A stretch of 64,000 nt of DNA from Portulaca oleracea (GCA_029582165.1 CM055869.1:57733518-57797517); one strand, 5' to 3'; positions 1 through 13,266 are shown, counted from the first letter of the stretch. Notes: generated by a model not told the origin, from the sequence alone. Translations and numbers: made by a program.

Positions 1-821
1 TAATTTATTATATAAAATTATTATTATATGTATAATAAAAAAATTATTATAAAAATATAATGCTATAAATTTTAATAAAATACAATGTAACAAATTAATT
101 AATTTGTTTGTTTGTTTATATATATATATTGTACAATTTGGATTATTACATTGCTTAAATTCATATTTTGTATTCATTGTTATCTTAATTTTTTTGATAT
201 ATTTGTCATTTGCTCCGTTATATAATTCCTATTAGCATTCGTCTGCCTAAATTAACACATGTTTAGAAAAATGGAAAGAAAACAAAGTTAGTGTCACATA
301 AAAACGAGGGGTCGTGATTGTACCACTTGGGGAGTTAGTTTTGTCAAATCCATTTACCATGGAGGAAGTGGAAGCACAACTTGTCCATTGAGTGAATTGA
401 CATTATATTGTATTCTTATTCTTAAATTATTTAGGAGAAGGGTCCCAAAAAATGAAAAATTATTTAGGAGAAGGGGGCCAAAAAATGTAAAGAATAATGC
501 CCCTTTTTATTTTTATTTTTATTTTTATAGAACAACAATGCCCTCTTTCTACAATGGACAAGAAACTTATAACCCCTTGTATAAAGAAAAAAAAGTGCCT
601 TTGTCACTAAGGAAATCCATACATCATTCTCTATTAGATGGAATAGATACTATTTATTATATATTGTTGAAAATGACATGAGTTTTGGGTAAGTGTCTTG
701 CCTAAATGAAGAAATTTATATAGTATTTATATTTGTAAATATATAAAGTTATATATTTTTTTTTATCTAGAGAACAACTTTTTAAATTTACTAAGAAATG
801 TATAAAATATGCATCACGAGT
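1..821. other. AT-rich intergenic DNA
   Basis: No gene is supported here. The stretch is AT-rich with homopolymer and TA-rich runs. Short open frames (for example near 388-681) are low-complexity and show no domain or splice context. No terminal repeats could be paired in this stretch. Confidence 0.6.
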
Positions 822-1150
822 GGCCCCGTTCTTTTATACGGTGGGTTGCGATGTGGTGCGGTGCGATTTGGTAGAATTGTGGGGAATTATGGTGGGTTTG
901 GAAAAGTTATGGTGGATTGTGGTGAGTTTTGATTTTAATAATTGTAAATGTGTTGGAAAATATGAAATTATAATTAGAAAAAGTGAGATAAATTTTTAAC
1001 TTTTAACAAAAAAGATAAATTAAATTAGAAAAAGTAGATTGTGGTGGGTTGTGGTAGATTGTGATGGGTTGTGGTGGGTTATGGTGGAATATGACATATT
1101 GCGGTGTGATATGACACCGCAGCCAGCCAGCCACATAAAAGAATAGGGCC
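822..1150. mobile_element. MITE-like element, family A copy 1
   Basis: The left end reads GGCCCCGTTCTTTTATACGG. The right end, read on the other strand, is GGGCCCTATTCTTTTATGTGG, so the termini are imperfect inverted repeats. The interior is built of GTGGTGGGTTGTGG-like units and has no coding capacity. Two relatives with the same TTCTTTTAT-GCGGT ends lie at about 37,605-38,103 and 38,115-38,362. No clean target duplication was found, so the superfamily is unassigned. Confidence 0.6.
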
Positions 1151-1560
1151 CGTCGGTGATCTTGTTAGAGTATCATTTTATTTACTAGCATCACCAATGA
1201 TTATAAACATCTTACAATTCATTGATAAGTAATCATAACTATTGAAAAGTCATATACCATAATGTATATTAATTTGACCAAAAAAAAAAGCTAAAATGTG
1301 TCTTTTGCCAAGACACTTTTGACTTATCACCACTCTACTATTTTATATTTATCAAAGGAGTAGTGATCAAGTTGATTATTACCTCGTTTTCAAAGCATGG
1401 TATTCAAATATGATTTAAATTTGGTGTAAGGGAAAAAAAAAGTTACATCCAAAAATTATAAGGTTGTTGACAAACTATGTTTGTCACAGGTAATTTTCTT
1501 TAAAAAGATATATCTTGATATTATAAGTAATCATTTTAACTAGTATACCACATACATCAC

Positions 1561-2436
1561 CAGTGGCGGATCCAGGATTCAATTTCAATGGAGTCAACAA
1601 TGATTTGCTAAAAAAAAATTAAAATTTAGCAATACTAAAAAGCTTAAATGCAACTAAAATAAAGAATTTAATAATAATCATGAAAATGGTAAACCATAGC
1701 ACAACGCTAAAGTATAATTAACTAGATACACATAACACAATGCTAAAATACAATAGAATTAATAAATAAAGTTGAGAATGTCACAAAACTTTTACAAGTG
1801 AAAGCTAGCAAGTCTATTAGCTAGCGATAAGTAAGTATTCAATTAGCTTGCAAGTAAGTATTCAAAAGCCTAAAAATTAACATAATATCCAATATCAAAT
1901 TGAAAAATAGTAAACTATGCATCCAATTAACAAATTTTATTTTACAATTATTCACAATTATTCATTTATTCACATAAACCAATTATTCACAAATTTAATT
2001 ATATTGACCTATATAACAAATAAGAAAATAGAAGCCAAAAGGGGTTTGGAGAAAAAAAATACAACATTTGCTTTTGTCAAGCTTCGAACCCGTGCACAGT
2101 TGCTCAAAAATAAAATAGAAGCCAGAAGGGGTTTGGGAAAAAAAATAAATACAACATTTGCTGTTGTCAACTTTGAATCCCGGCACAGCCGCTCAAAAAT
2201 AAAATAGAAGCAAGAAGGGGTTTGGGGAAAAAAACACATCATTTGCTTTTGTCAAGCTTCGAACCCATGCATAGTTGCTCAAATAGTCAAAGAGGAGCTC
2301 CTAGGCACTTAACCACTACGCCTGTATGCAATTTTTATATATCTATTATAATTATTTTTTTCTCAAACACTGTTTTTTTTTCAAAATTCCAATGGAGTCG
2401 GTTGACTCCACTGATTGTACACTGGATCCGCCCCTG
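1561..2436. mobile_element. Non-autonomous hAT-type element with 8-bp TSD
   Basis: The ends are CAGTGGCGGATCC (left) and GGATCCGCCCCTG (right), a 13-bp inverted pair with one mismatch. They are flanked by a perfect 8-bp duplication TACATCAC (1,553-1,560 and 2,437-2,444). An 8-bp duplication with CAG-type termini is the hallmark of the hAT superfamily. At 876 bp with no transposase frame, it must rely on a transposase supplied elsewhere. The interior carries a threefold tandem repeat (listed separately). Two more elements with related GGCGGA ends and 8-bp duplications are in the window. Confidence 0.85.
2024..2290. repeat. Three tandem ~90-bp units inside the hAT element
   Basis: Three units begin with AAAATAGAAGCCA(A/G)AAGG near 2,024, 2,110 and 2,200. 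Each continues through a poly-A-rich run, ACAACATTTGCT and a GTCAAGCTTCGAACCC-like segment, then CAGTTGCTCAAA. The short frames on both strands across the array are echoes of this repeat, not genes. Confidence 0.8.
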
Positions 2437-2444
2437 TACATCAC

Positions 2445-5376
2445 TGCATTTTTACTATTTACCAAGGAAATTACATAGTTGGTTAAAACAAAACACTATA
2501 TTATAATCATGTTCTTTTCGTTGGTACGTAAAAGGTAGAGTAAGTAAAATAAGTAGAGATAGATAGAATAAATAAGCTAAGTAAAAAATAGTAGAACACA
2601 TGGTAAGTAAAATAAATCACATCAACTAGATCTTAAAATATATGAGTTTTAAAATATATATTTTATAATTTTAATAAGGTACTGTAAATATATACTATAA
2701 ATTTTTCAACATATAAGGTAAACAAGTTAATGTAACAATAGTAGGTAGTCAATGTAAATAAAATTTTATTTAAGGACCCATAAAAAGGCTAAAAGTGTCC
2801 CACAATTTTTGCAAAATATTAGGTTCATCGTCGTGCATATATTACATCACATATATTACAATATATCAATTTTTTATTTCATAAATTTTTGTAAATATTT
2901 AATAACCTTAAAAAATATTGATGAATTTTATAATAATATTTATAAATTTATAATAAAATTTATAATTAATATTGATTAATTTTTTAAAAAATTTAATAAA
3001 AGTGATGTATTTAAGTAGATATATCACGGTGGACTTACAACTTCCAATATTCTTACAGTAGACTCCTCCCTGAAACTGAGTTATGTTGCTTACGTAATTT
3101 TTCTTTTTCAAAACTTATTCAACTACTATATTTGTATTTTTATGAATAACTATGTACATTTTTAATTTTATACGGATTTATTTATTTATTTATTTTTGTA
3201 GTAGAAGATAAGAGATATGGCGGCACCATATGTGAGGAAATTTGCTGTTAGGTGGAGTACAGTAAATGTTAGGTACATGGACCTGTTTTCTGTCCTCTCT
3301 TTGCTTTAATCAATTCATATCCCAAGTTGTCATTCAATTTGGTCCCACTCCCAAGAAACGAATAAACGGCATTTGTCCTCGTATTAGACCTTGCTCAATC
3401 AAACCCAATAGTTGAATGAATGATTCAATCTTAACCCACATTTAAAGAAAATCTGTTGGAAATCCCTTATGGTAGCTCATCTGTTGGGAATTCCTTAGTT
3501 AAGAGTGTTTGGATGAGAGTAGTCTTAGGATAGTGCATCGGAAGTTTTCAAAGTATGAGTGTATGCGAGGATGACGCTAGAAAGGCTCAGTGGTGATTTA
3601 TGGGTAGGTTGGCGAAACAAACAATCCGGTAATGTCCGTGATCCGTGAGGAGCCGGGGTGTTACATACACCATAGAGGGTGAGATTGTATGATTGAGAAT
3701 TAGATTGAAAATTCTAATAGGGTTTAGGATTATTAGGGTAAGTTCTCTGAATAGGCATTATAACACGTAAGTTGTAAAATCTCTCAGAGTACTAATGCAG
3801 TGCTCGCAGTTCCTTCTCGGTTGGAGGTTTTCCTTGTTCCATTTTTATGTCGCTCTTTCTTATTAGTCGACGATATTGTCCGTGCTTTTTGAACTCTTGA
3901 TCCTGACAAGAGTTTCCTAAGCCCCAAGAGTCATGCTCCAAAAGCAAAATCTGATTTAATATTGTTGTCTAACATTTAAATTAAAAGTTTGAAAATATTA
4001 ATTTCGATTGACCATAACTTTAAAATTATTAACCATCATAAATTAATGCACCTCATGATTTGGTTTGAGTACTTACATAATTTTGAATTATATGATTCTC
4101 TTGCCCTCCTTCTTACCCATGTTTGAAATAAATTTGAACATTGTTTCACTACTTTATTTTAGAATAAGTATTATTGAATTTCATTTCACTTTCAAAATGC
4201 TTTACATTTTAGATATTGATAAGTTACATGGGGATGAAATTTAATTTGGACAATTTTCTTTTTTTAATTAGTCAAAGCCCAATGGGCTAGAAGTACAACA
4301 AGCCTTGGGCCTTTATTTCAACAATATCCAAATTTGGCAAAGGGTTATTGACTTAGAAGGACAGCCCATGAAGCATTTTGACCTAAAGGTTTGCTGAGGA
4401 CAATTGAATTCTTATTTGTTGTAAATGTAGGGACTTGCTATGTCTGATAAGGCTGCTCAGTTGGATAAGTGAGTTTTAAATTTTTTTTTAATTTTCTTTA
4501 TTTGTTGCAGATGGGTTTGAGTTTGGTGAAACGAAGAAGAAGAAGAAGAAAGAGAAAGAAGATGATAATTGAGTTTTTTGGTTTTGTCTTCACTTTCTCA
4601 TTTTCAAATGTTTGGGGAGTGTGTTGTGTTATTTGACACTTGTCTTTGAATGAATAATTGATCGAACATCATAAATATAAGCTTATTCCAGGGTACCTAA
4701 ACAGGCTAAACTTGCTAAAATATTTTTAAGCAACGCCCCCAGGTGCGGGTCACGTTCGTTATTTTGCCTGTCTTTTTCAAGGCGCGTCTGACGTCTCCTT
4801 TGGTGCGGGTTGCACCTCGATCCCTCGCCATTTTGGACTGTAACGGATCTATTGAGCTACAAAAAACCCAACAATATCGAATCCATCTTTGACTTGCATT
4901 TGCACCCAAGTTTGGCACACTCCTTCCCCGTGATTTTTATTAATGAATTTACAAACTTTGTAAAATTCAAATTTAATATTGCATTTGCATTTTCCCCTTC
5001 TTTTTTTTCAAAGTGGGATTGCTAAGAAACAATGTAATCCTGAAATCCATGATGTGAGTGACAAACACCTAAGAGTAAGAGATAGATTTTTAGGCCTTTA
5101 GCCCTATATATATACATGTTTGATTTTATAGCTTCAAATTTCACTTGCTAAAGCTTTCTATTTTCTAACAACATTTCAAGGGAAATACAGTTTTGAATAG
5201 TCAACAATAAACACTAAAGTAAATGTCACTTTGAATTACCTCATATATGGTCATTAATTCCCTACTTAGCTTGCTTATTTGGTTACTAATGAGGTCATCC
5301 TTTCCTATATATCCCTTAATTAGTAGGTTATATTTACGTATTGATTGGGGTTAATTAATTGCTATATGTTACAAAC
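2445..5376. other. Intergenic stretch, no supported gene
   Basis: AT-rich DNA. At 3,450-3,930 there is a higher-complexity patch beginning TGTTGGAAATCCC and containing GGGGTGTTACA, which recalls an LTR fragment, but no second end or target duplication was found. At 4,430-4,560 a short lysine-rich frame follows a TTGTTGCAG-like acceptor. It could be the last exon of a decayed gene, but the phase with the preceding putative exon does not work. Confidence 0.5.
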
Positions 5377-5378
5377 TA

Positions 5379-5583
5379 CTGCCTCCGTCCGAAAATGTCT
5401 GTCATTTAACTAAATTTTAATCATTGATTACTCACAAATTACAGTAAGTTATGATTCGAAATTACCACCGATGCATTAGTAAAAATTACAATGACAGTAA
5501 TTTCATATCGTAATTCATTGTAATTTAAGAATAATCAATAGTCAAAATTTAGTCAAATGACAAACATTTTGAGACAGAGGTAG
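5379..5583. mobile_element. Stowaway-like MITE (Tc1/mariner type)
   Basis: The left terminus CTGCCTCCGTCCGAAAATG and the right terminus (complement CTACCTCTGTCTCAAAATG) are inverted repeats of the CTCCCTCCGT type. They are flanked by TA dinucleotides (5,377-5,378 and 5,584-5,585). The 205-bp interior is nearly palindromic and non-coding. Size, termini and TA target fit plant Stowaway elements. Confidence 0.85.
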
Positions 5584-5942
5584 TAATTAGCAAGCAAATC
5601 AATTAATTGAATGGCAATGTAAAGGAGATTGACTAAATTTCAACTTCAATAGTTAATTAATTTATTAAGCAAGCAAGTTAATTGTATAGGAAGACAAAGG
5701 AAATTGATTTAACTTTCAATTTCACTAGTTAAATTAATGATTACCTTTTCTTTTTCATAAGCAACATTATTTTCCCCATAATAGGAATACAAATTAAAAC
5801 AATTCAATATGATTCATAAACTTCACTATATCACAAAAAATAAAATTTTGTCATATAATAATATAATACTATTCATAATTTCATTTTACGATGAATATGA
5901 TAAGCAAAATACCCCATCATTTTAAAACACAACTAGGTCATG

Positions 5943-6014
5943 CGCCGTCTGTGGGGATCGAACCTACGACCATGTGGTTAAAAGCCACACGCTGTACCAC
6001 TGAGCTAAGACGGC
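5943..6014 (-). tRNA. tRNA-Lys(UUU)-like gene, possibly decaying
   Basis: On the minus strand a 72-nt cloverleaf can be folded. The 7-bp acceptor stem is GCCGTCT/AGACGGC. The perfect 5-bp anticodon stem is TGTGG/CCACA, with loop CTTTTAA giving anticodon UUU. The T loop is TTCGATC and the discriminator base is G. A-box and B-box promoter elements are present (TTAGCTCAGTGG; GGTTCGATCCC). Two stem positions are mispaired: C:C closing the D stem (GCTC with CAGC) and A:C in the middle of the T stem (GTAGG with CCCAC). There is no intron. It may be a working nuclear gene with weakened stems or an ageing pseudo-tRNA. It sits alone among repeats. Confidence 0.85.
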
Positions 6015-8472
6015 TAATGTTTTTAAATTTGGCAAAAATAAACAATTCTTGATAACTAAATTTACGTAAGTTTTGGTAGTTTAGGTGAGTCTGGAATTGT
6101 TGAACACACTCATGAAAAAATTAAGGTTCTAAGGAATCAAATTATTCATCTCTACTTTAGAAATACCTTCTAGATCAAACAAAATAGGAAAAATCAGATT
6201 CAAATAATATTTATTTATGGTTATTGGAAAATAATAATATCTACTTTAGAAATTAGTGGTCCATGCTTTGTAACCCTTGGATTGTAATGAATCATTGGAG
6301 AATTAATGAAAATGGATTCAATGGCTAGCTTATTGACGTAGCATAGGATAAAACTAATTTGATTTTTTTTTTTTGTGTTTTACTTAGGCTGATCTATACT
6401 TGACATCCATTTCCTCATTACACATGATAGAAAACTTTAATTGTGTAAGGTTAAATTAAGTTGTTAATTTTTTGACTATGAATTTCTTGTTTTGAATTTT
6501 ATTTGTTGAATTACGGATGGGGATAGAGGCAGGTAGAATAGCCGGAGAAAGAGTGGATGGGGGTGAAGAAAGAGGGAAGCAAACAAATGACTATTGTACG
6601 TTGACGTGAATATATATTGAATAGTAAGTATAGGTTACCCCAAGTTTATAAAAAAAAAAAAGTCTAGTCTACTTTGTTCAGTGTCATGTTAATAAACCAT
6701 TGAATCTATTTTCATCAACTTGGTGGCAGTCTACTACAATTTCGAGGATGCAAAATAGGGACCGAACATAGTACATTCCTAATTAAAGTAAGAGTTATTA
6801 ATTTCTAAAGATCTTAAGTAGGGATTATTTAAATTTAATTTTTCAAAATACCTAATCATATCTTGTGAATATCATCTAAAATATTTTATTATTCACTTGA
6901 TTGTAGATAATTCATTTTTTATAAAAGCGCGTTAAAATTAATAGATGTGTAGATTATTTTAGTCTATTGAACACGAAATACAAAGGAAGTAATCACATTT
7001 TAATTGAGTTCCATCAAATGATTTCGCTGGATTTTGTCTACAAGTTTTTGTTGGTTTCAATGAATGTGTGTGCATAAGGTCTGTATGCTAGGGATGACAA
7101 CATATGCTTTGTTGATAGTGAGGGTAATTTACCGTTTCAATTTTAATCATTGAACAATCAGAACAATTATATATGTATGGATAAATAAGAGTAAATACAA
7201 CGTGGGATCACCGGATCAGTTGCCTGGAAATTTGTACCAACAAAAGGTATTCCAGTGCATTGTGGAATGATTAATAGCATGGATTCTTTTGCTAGGATCT
7301 CTATAGTGATGAAGAGTGCAAAGTGCAAACCTCTTTTTTTTTTATATATATATATAGATCAGAATTATTTTAGATAAATTTATGTATGGATTTACAACTA
7401 TTATAGTTGGAAAAAAATCGACTATAATAAAACTTTCAATATATATTTTCAAATCTTGACTTACATTATGATATAAATAAAATTTCGATCATCTCTTGAA
7501 ATGCATTGTGATATCGCGATCAGATCACCATTACATTATTTCATTTTGTTTGGCATTACGTGGTACTTTTATGCATGATTTCAAATAGATGTTGATTGAG
7601 AGTGAAAGTAAATAATTTCATATACGATAGAAAAAAAGGTTGAAAGAAATGCATTCCAATCATGTAGGACTATATGAGTTATTTAACCTTTTCTATTTAG
7701 ATATTGGCCCAAAAAAAGGTTCTCTAGTGCTTTTTTGTTTTTCTCCCCAAAAAGAGCACAATAGGTGTGTCATTTAAAATTTATTCATAATCTAAATAAA
7801 ATTTCAAGTAAATGCTAAAATGGAGTTTAGTTAGGTAATATATATTTATAATGGTTATTTTATGCCAATGGTTTAGGAAAATAGGCATGATTATAAATAT
7901 GTTCATCTAATTTGACAAATAAGTTTTGTACTTCTTGAAATAGATAATTATTCTCAGAATTTATCCCTTTGAAATAGTTTTATCGATTCCAATCCTTCTT
8001 CAAATCGTTCATGACATAACTATTTTAGAAGTTATCCTCGTCTAAAAGAGCTTCCCTTAAATAAGTGGGGAATACAAGAAAGGTTGTTTCGTATTTGTGG
8101 GAGTACGATTGTCCTATTCACATAAAGTTGTATGATTGTATCTCTGACATTCAGAACTAACCAAAGTGTTTCAAGCTAGACAAAGCAACATGTGATATTG
8201 ATGGTGATAAAGGAAAATCAATGAACTGCGAAAGCAATAAAAAAAATGATCAAGTTGCGATATCAATATTCAACAAACTATTCAATCTACACAACCTAAC
8301 TTATCAATTCTGAACAAGTAATTACACGTAATCGATTGCACCATTAAAACTCACAAAAGCTCTCTCTCGCTCAAGGATCAAAGACTAGTCTTAATTACTA
8401 TTCTAGCTATCTATTCTTATGAAGTTAGTCTAATTAAATTATAAGAATAGCAACTCTAACCCTAGTTAGAAT
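6015..8472. other. Intergenic stretch, nothing recognised
   Basis: AT-rich DNA with poly-A/T tracts (for example 6,650-6,661 and 7,330-7,345). No long frame, RNA gene or paired terminal repeat was identified. Confidence 0.6.
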
Positions 8473-9031
8473 TAGGGATGGCAACGGGGCGGGGCAGATG
8501 CGGGGGTATATTCCCCATCGCCATCCACGCACGGGCACCCCACCCCTATCCCTGGCCCATAACCTGTTGTGGGGGAAAGATCTTCCCCCATTCCCATCCG
8601 CAGCTAGTACCCAAATCCAGCGAGGCCCCAAAGGGGATGAAAATAATACCAAAACTAAAACAATTATAGAGTAAGAATGAGGAATTATGGTTAGAGAGAA
8701 TAATTATTTATCTACGTTTAGAGTTTTTTATTAATTAATATTAAAAATTGCCCGAAATTATATATATAAATTTAATGTAGAAAGGGTATTTATGTATTTT
8801 AAAAGAAACCGAGCATAGGGATGGAGAATATATTGTGAGTAACTTCCTTGAGCGGCAAAATGAGGGCGGGGACGGGGAAAATTTTTGTCTCTGTCCCCCC
8901 CGTCCCCGCAAGGGGATTAGCTCTTTGCCCCATCTCCATCCCCATATCCCCATTGGGAATAAGGATTTTTCCCAAGAGCGGGGCGGAACATTTGTGGGTA
9001 CAGAGATTCCCTGCCCCACTGTCATCCTAGA
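8473..9031. mobile_element. GC-rich terminal-inverted-repeat element
   Basis: The left end is TTAGGGATGGCAACGGGGCG. The right end, complemented, is CTAGGATGACAGTGGGGCAG, so the termini are imperfect inverted repeats. The interior is rich in CCCCGCCCC/GGGGCGGGG blocks on both strands, which generates spurious proline- and glycine-rich frames. A related element with the same AGGNATGNCAA-type ends is at 50,457-51,009. The superfamily is not determined. The flanking TTAGAAT/AGAATT may be a degraded target duplication. Confidence 0.6.
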
Positions 9032-9118
9032 ATTTGGCTATTCACATGTCAAAAACCCTAACTATTCAAAAATTTTTCCCAAAACGTCAATTAATAGATG
9101 CAATAAATAATATAAAGG

Positions 9119-9649
9119 GTTTTTGGATGTTAATATGCTGAATTTTTGGGGTATTGGACAATAATACACTGTACTTTGGGGGGTGTTGAACAATAATGCA
9201 CTCAGTATAATTTCGGCAGTGGCTAACTTGGTGGCCCGCAATCCTACGTAGCAGGTGGATGAGATGAATTAGTCCAAAAATATTTGAATTTATGACATGT
9301 AAGCTAATCCAGACATAAGCAAAGAGAATCAACTTTGAAAATAGTAAAAAAAAAAAATAAAATCATATTTGTTTAAACGTGATTCCGCTGAGAGATTATT
9401 GTTGTAGTGGTATAAATCATCTTTACTTTTGTAAATTAGTTGACATGTCATAAATTTAGATATTATTTAGTCTATTCATCTTCTCGATCTGCCAGGTAAG
9501 ATCGCTCCCAAGTCAGCCACCGTCGAAATTGTTTCGAGTGCATTATGATCCAACACCCCCCAAATTCAGTGCATTATTGTCGAAGGTCAAAGTTCAGTGT
9601 ATTATTGCCCAATACCCTAAAAGTTCAGTATATTAGCGTCCAAAAATCC
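9119..9649. mobile_element. Foldback-type element with long inverted repeats
   Basis: The left arm GGTTTTTGGATGTTAATATG continues with AATTTTTGGGGTATTGGACAAT. It is matched in inverted orientation at the right end by ...ATTGCCCAATACCCTAAAAG and CAGTATATTAGCGTCC. Further inward, TTTGGGGGGTGTTGAACAAT pairs with ATCCAACACCCCCCAAA. The arms together exceed 100 bp. No coding sequence is present. A shorter relative with a perfect 19-bp terminal repeat lies in an intron of ISA3 copy B (55,683-55,999). Confidence 0.7.
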
Positions 9650-10009
9650 TAATATAAATTAACCAAACCTATCCAATTTTTTGGTCAATTTTTTCTTAAA
9701 AAAATTTCATATTGATTCTTAGATACAAATACCTCTTTATATGCTTTTTTCCCCTACATTTTATTATTTTTAACGATTGACTTTATCGACTAGTATTACT
9801 CATTTCTTGCCCAAGAAAAGATAAAAAGAAAGACTATGACTCATATTCCATTCTTCCCTGCTTGCATCCTAAAGAGATCATTACTTTTGGATTATGAACC
9901 ACAAACCATGCATCCAACACAATATCCACCCAATCTTAAGTCAGATTATGTTATATTTTAATAAACAAAAGCAAAATCATAAACATCTTGGCGCATGATG
10001 ATTAATAAC

Positions 10010-10694
10010 AAGGGCGGAGCTGGGAAATATTAATTGAGGGTGCCGAAGTTATTACCAATTTAACAAATGACATTATGCTTAAATTTATTCATTTAGTTTG
10101 TTGTCCATATATTTGTATGTACGTGACTTTGTGTTTGCACACACATATATAGTATTGTGCTACTAAAATTTTGTTAGATTAATATTAATAACCAAATAAA
10201 AAAGATATTTTGAGAAATTGTTACAAGTTTGAATTTTAAAACAGAAAAGGAAGGATACATTAATATAATACATGATAATTATAGTGAAAAAATTGCAACA
10301 AAAATAAAGAGAAACCAAGTTTTTTTAACAAAACAATGGTTAAAATTTACAATAAACAGTACAACTATTCATATTTTTATGATTGATTAATTACCAATAA
10401 TATTTAAAAGCCTAAAACAGATATAGTGCACCCCTTATAACATTCCTAATGGGCGGTCCAATGGTTAGATGCATGAATCATGAACAAAAATAATGAGAAA
10501 TAACTAAGTTTCTTCCCTATGCTAAGTTTCAAACTCATACCCACAACAATCACAACATTGTATTCCCATAAGAATTTACCATCCATCTACATTATCTGTT
10601 AATGTAGTAAACTTACACATATTATTATATATGGGTTTCTAAGAGGATAGGGAGGTCATGGCACCTACAAACCCCCCTCTATCTCCGCCCTTGG
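10010..10694. mobile_element. Non-autonomous hAT-type element, second copy
   Basis: The left end is AAGGGCGGAGCTGG and the right end, complemented, is CCAAGGGCGGAGATAG. It is flanked by the 8-bp duplication TTAATAAC (10,002-10,009 and 10,695-10,702). Length is about 685 bp, with an AT-rich, non-coding interior. The GGGCGGAGC core of the terminus is related to that of the 1,561-2,436 element, but the interior is different. Confidence 0.8.
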
Positions 10695-10947
10695 TTAATA
10701 ACCATATTGTATTTCATTTAAATTACCCATAAATTTAAATGTAGATAAATTTAAATTATTATAAATGTATTTTTCATTACTTTGAAGGTTATTATAACTT
10801 ATAAACAATATAAAAATAATTATTTATTTATATTTTTTCATAAATATAAAACTATGCATAAAATGTGCATTTTCTACAGTGATTAATAAAATTAGGTTAT
10901 TATTTATATTTTTGACCTAGCTATCTAATCATTATCATACTCTTATA

Positions 10948-11162
10948 CTACCTCCATCCCTAAATAATTGTCCATTTGACTAAACTTTGATCATAGATTA
11001 CTCATAAATTACAATGAGTTATAATATGAAATTATCACAATTAGAAAGATATTGTACTAAAAATTACAATGATAATAATTTTATATTGTAACCCATTGTG
11101 ATTTGTAAGTAAACAACGGTCAAAGTTTAGTCAAATGGACAATTATTTAGGGATGAAGGTAG
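10948..11162. mobile_element. Stowaway-like MITE
   Basis: The termini CTACCTCCATCCCTAAATAA and (complement) CTACCTTCATCCCTAAATAA differ by one base. They are flanked by TA on both sides. The 215-bp interior is palindromic, with TTTGACTAAACTTTGAT mirrored near the right end. Confidence 0.85.
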
Positions 11163-11378
11163 TAGTTGATAAATATGTATAATTAATAGAGAACATGGAT
11201 AATTCAAGATGACTATTAACTATATCTTGAGTAAAAATGTGTATCATTGTCCCAAAAGAACAACGACTCATGAAATTGATTTACGTGATATGATACTTTA
11301 GAGCTAGTTTATTTAAGTACGGTAATTAATGACCCGTTAGTCACTTATCCGATTTTTAACTAATTTTCTTGTTTTATA

Positions 11379-11590
11379 ATCCCTTTGTTTTATATTAATT
11401 GCCTTTAACGTCATTAATTTCTCAACCTATAATGTTCTAATATACGAAAGTACTATTATTAGATTTATAACGAACAAATACTATCATAAGAATTAATATA
11501 ATGTTGTAATCTTTTGATAAAGTATACTAATAAAAAAAATTTCGACAAAGATTACATTTTGGATAATTAATCTAAAATAGAGAGTATTAT
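11379..11590. mobile_element. Degenerate Stowaway-like MITE
   Basis: The left end ATCCCTTTGTTTTATATTAA and the complemented right end ACTCTCTATTTTAGATTAAT are imperfect inverted repeats of the same style as the better preserved Stowaway copy just upstream. The interior is AT-rich and non-coding. Boundaries are approximate. Confidence 0.45.
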
Positions 11591-13266
11591 CTATTTTACA
11601 GTTTCAAAAATATATTAATTACTAATTTTGTTATTTTAACATTAACACCCCTAACTTATTTACACTCAATACATTCTGAAACTAAATACATACATAGACA
11701 TTACATAATTACTAAGAAGACACAAACAGACACAATGCAACCTCTGAACATGTTCTCAACCATTCATCTTCTTAATGACCCTCGAAGGAGGAGAAGAAGG
11801 AGAAAAGGGAATCAGCAAAACTACAGCTCGTTGGGTAACTTGTACCCTAGAATAACTATTAAGATTCAATAAGCCTATAAAAAGAAGTCATCCTGATCCC
11901 GTGATTACCGAGGTACTTAAATGACACAATTGAGCCCCTTAATCACTTGTTAACTCTTTAAGTATGTGTCTATGCATGAGTTTCACTACCAAAAGCCTAC
12001 GCATCCACTTTGAGTGCAAGTAAAGTGATCTAAGTACATAACCCCTACTTCCATATGGTTGTAGTTGTATAGACATATATAAGGTCTGTCTCTCTAATGG
12101 CCAGGAAGCCATAGAAAGAGTATTCAAAATGGTATTTAACCCTTGCATCTGACACGATTATAAAACACCCTCTCCAAAGTCTTAGTCTTACTATGCCACA
12201 GATAGGTTGCCCCCACTGTCAAAATTTAGCCCACCAGAATTACAGATCTATAATGTGGGGGTTTACATGTAAGGTATTAACCCCAACCAATAAGTGTGGC
12301 TAAAAGAGAATTGGAGACTCGCATGACTAACTTTTAACTGTCATTCATACTTAGCAATTTAGCATGCAAGAATACACTTGGATACTTACTTCTATATTAG
12401 TATACATTAAAGTTACCTTCCTAAAAGAATTTGTTAAAGAAACTGTTGGAATACTCCACATACGTAACTATAACTCTGATTTCGCTTTCAGAGCCCCTTT
12501 TAAACGATTATAACTATTTAAGTTGGTTTAGACCATCAATTAACGTACATTTTAGTGTATAATAACTCACTCTTAGTTACTCAAACTCCTTGGCAGCTTA
12601 AATCAATTGAATTTATCGTTTGAGTGTGAAAACATAAAACTTGACTATTTCTTGTAAATGATTTAACACTTAGAAACTCTATGGTTATTAAGGTATAATA
12701 ATCGTTCTCATAAATAAATAACATTTGTGAATTGATTCATAAAAAGGAATCCTTCATTAAATAGACCTTTCTAAAAATACAGTTGAATCAACATAGGAAA
12801 GACTTTTAATCCTATCATTTCTTAGTAAAATTCATTTGAAAGCAAGAGAAAGACTTGAATCTTTTGGAAATTCTTTTCTTAGTGAATCAAATCAATAAAA
12901 TTCCTTTCCCTTGCGAAATCAAATGTTTTACATAATCCTTTTACCTTTTATTTGAATAACATATGCAGATAATGAAATCAATACTCAAAGAGTTGTTGTG
13001 TTAGGACTTAGGGTCCGTTTGCCCTTCCTATCTGATCGATCTTTGGTACCATGAGGTCTATTTGGACTACTTGCTGAATTGGGAGCCCTGTTGCTTTGCC
13101 CAGTTCGAAGCTTAAGGCCAATCTAAGATCGTTTTTCAATGTAACTCTCTAGTTATAATAAATCATCACTCTTATAGGTTTCAACAATTCCTTCAACACC
13201 ATAACAATCACGGTGACTTGGAAATACGTGCAATTGTCTTTCCAAAAGACTTTTATTACATGATTT
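11591..13266. other. Intergenic stretch, no supported gene
   Basis: Moderately complex DNA without long frames or splice-supported exons. No terminal repeats were paired. It ends at the target duplication of the retroposed insertion that follows. Confidence 0.55.

Noticed and set aside
3450..3930. Possible LTR fragment beginning TGTTGGAAATCCC
   Set aside because: No second end, primer site or target duplication could be found.
4430..4562. Possible last two exons of a gene ending in a lysine-rich tail
   Set aside because: The acceptor and donor look plausible, but no joining phase keeps the frame open. No upstream exons were found.
8434..9110. Overlapping Pro/Gly-rich frames on both strands
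   Set aside because: They come from the GC-rich blocks of a terminal-inverted-repeat element and show no codon-level pattern.
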